Source: Oscillospiraceae bacterium (lineage in GTDB: Bacteria > Bacillota > Clostridia > Oscillospirales > UBA929). Taken from it: 6,183 nucleotides of DNA. The notes below the pieces were generated by a model that made no database searches, had not been told where the DNA came from, and saw only the letters and a list, made by a program, of their open reading frames with translations. A program made the position numbers and the translations under genes. The stretch's first letter is position 1, and the number at the start of each line of letters is the position of its first letter. The stretch spans positions 1 to 6,183 of the forward strand of contig WRLJ01000107.1 of NCBI GenBank assembly GCA_009777685.1, in the 5' to 3' direction. This document shows, in pieces, positions 5,336 to 6,183 of this stretch.

Positions 5336-6183
5336 CTATTTTGCGCCGTTGCCGCACAGGATGTCCGCCGCCGCGCGCTCGATATCCAGCCCCGCCCTGT
5401 AGCGCCGCATATAGGCCGCAAAGCCTTCCGCGTCCTTTGCGTCCGGCTCGGCGCGAAGGCATTGGCTGTCCGCGAACACCGTGTCCAGAAAGCCCTCCAG
5501 CGTCGGTCCGCCTTGGGCCGTATACGCCGCCAGCAGGGCGATTCCCCACGCGCCGCCCTCCGCGGCCGTCTCCCGGACCGCGACCGGGACATTCAGGGCC
5601 GAGGCCATCAGCCGCTGTCCGACGCCCTCCGTCTTGAACAGGCCGCCGTGGCCCAGCAGCACGTCAAGCCGGATGTTTTCCCGCCCGGTCAGAATGTCCA
5701 TGCCGCATTTCAACACCGCCATGGCGGCGTAGAGCTGTACGCGCATGAAGTTGGCCAGCTCCATCCGGCTGTCCGGCAGGCGGGTGAAGAGGGGCCGCCC
5801 GCTGTCCAGCCCGATCACCGGCTCTCCCGCGTGGCAGGGATAGTGCAGCAGTCCTCCGCCGTCCGTTTCGCCCTCCAGCGCTTTGGCGTACAGCGCGTCG
5901 TACAGCTCGGCTTTGGTAAAGGAGGCTCCCATCAGGCCGGCCGCTTCGCCGAGCAGCTTGACCCAGGCGTCCAAATCGGTGGTGCAGGTGGCGGCGTGTA
6001 CCGTGGCGACGGGTCTGCCCGCCGGGGTCGCCATCACGCCGACTTCCTTGTATATGCCGCCGAGGGGTTTTTCCAAAACGAGCATGGCGAAGATGGACGT
6101 GCCGGCCGAGACATTGCCGGTGCGCGGCGCGCAGCAGTTGGTGGCCACCATGCCGGTGCCGGCGTCGCCCTCGGGGGGGCACA
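5336..6183 (-). CDS. FGGY-family carbohydrate kinase, C-terminal part (xylulokinase/ribulokinase-like)
   Basis: About 281 C-terminal residues are present; the frame continues through the right window edge, so the N-terminus is missing (this family is usually about 500-540 residues). The first visible residues, CPPEGDAGTGMVATN followed by APRTGNVSAGTS, form the phosphate-binding segment of the FGGY fold. Farther on, GHGGLFKTEGVGQRLMASAL and ETAAEGGAWGIALLAAY form the C-terminal adenosine-binding region. These enzymes phosphorylate a sugar or sugar alcohol with ATP in the cytoplasm. The wording of these motifs matches, from memory, a clostridial subgroup often labelled simply FGGY kinase or ATPase and found near pentose genes, but substrate cannot be read from this half. 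The ATG at 6151 is internal, not the start, because the conserved motif runs upstream of it. The stop is TAG. Confidence 0.92.
   Translation of the reverse strand, partial: CPPEGDAGTGMVATNCCAPRTGNVSAGTSIFAMLVLEKPLGGIYKEVGVMATPAGRPVATVHAATCTTDLDAWVKLLGEAAGLMGASFTKAELYDALYAKALEGETDGGGLLHYPCHAGEPVIGLDSGRPLFTRLPDSRMELANFMRVQLYAAMAVLKCGMDILTGRENIRLDVLLGHGGLFKTEGVGQRLMASALNVPVAVRETAAEGGAWGIALLAAYTAQGGPTLEGFLDTVFADSQCLRAEPDAKDAEGFAAYMRRYRAGLDIERAAADILCGNGAK

Overview
The window is a GC-rich (about 60% by eye), gene-dense stretch of bacterial chromosome. A consensus AAGGAGG ribosome binding site, a clean sigma-A type promoter, a reverse rubrerythrin, a tandem-HD/HD-GYP protein and an FGGY kinase of the type familiar from gut anaerobes suggest an anaerobic Clostridia-type Firmicute. 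This placement is inferred from gene families, not from a marker gene.

Plus strand, 1-3107: the left part holds a cell-surface protein built from tandem Ig-like (CARDB / COG1361-like) domains. It ends in a Pro/Trp stalk, one membrane helix and a short basic/acidic tail. Its reading frame is open from the window edge to 1696 except for one in-frame TAG at 557-559, which splits it into two fragments. The stop codon of this gene overlaps the start of a complete MacB/FtsX-type ABC permease (1689-3107). The two probably work as one surface complex; no ATP-binding subunit is visible and it may lie upstream of the window.

Centre, 3108-3495: a 388-base gap between convergent genes contains no credible gene but is packed with palindromes. 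These are a 128-base composite inverted repeat made of two diverged REP-like units, a 12-bp hairpin with a GGGA loop, a 14-bp perfect palindrome, and an 84-base MITE-like element with 27/26-bp inverted ends.

Minus strand, 6183-3496: reading right to left come the C-terminal part of an FGGY-family carbohydrate kinase (cut by the window edge), a strong promoter, a reverse rubrerythrin (peroxide/oxygen detoxification) and a protein with two HD domains, the second a full HD-GYP (probable cyclic-di-GMP phosphodiesterase). Rubrerythrin and the HD protein are 48 bases apart and probably share the rubrerythrin promoter, linking oxidative-stress defence to nucleotide second-messenger turnover.

TAG is the natural stop codon of the permease, rubrerythrin and kinase genes. 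The TAG inside the surface-protein gene is therefore most simply a nonsense mutation (or a sequence error), not a recoded codon. I see no clearly new defence or mobile system; the most notable items are the amber-split gene and the palindrome-rich intergenic region.
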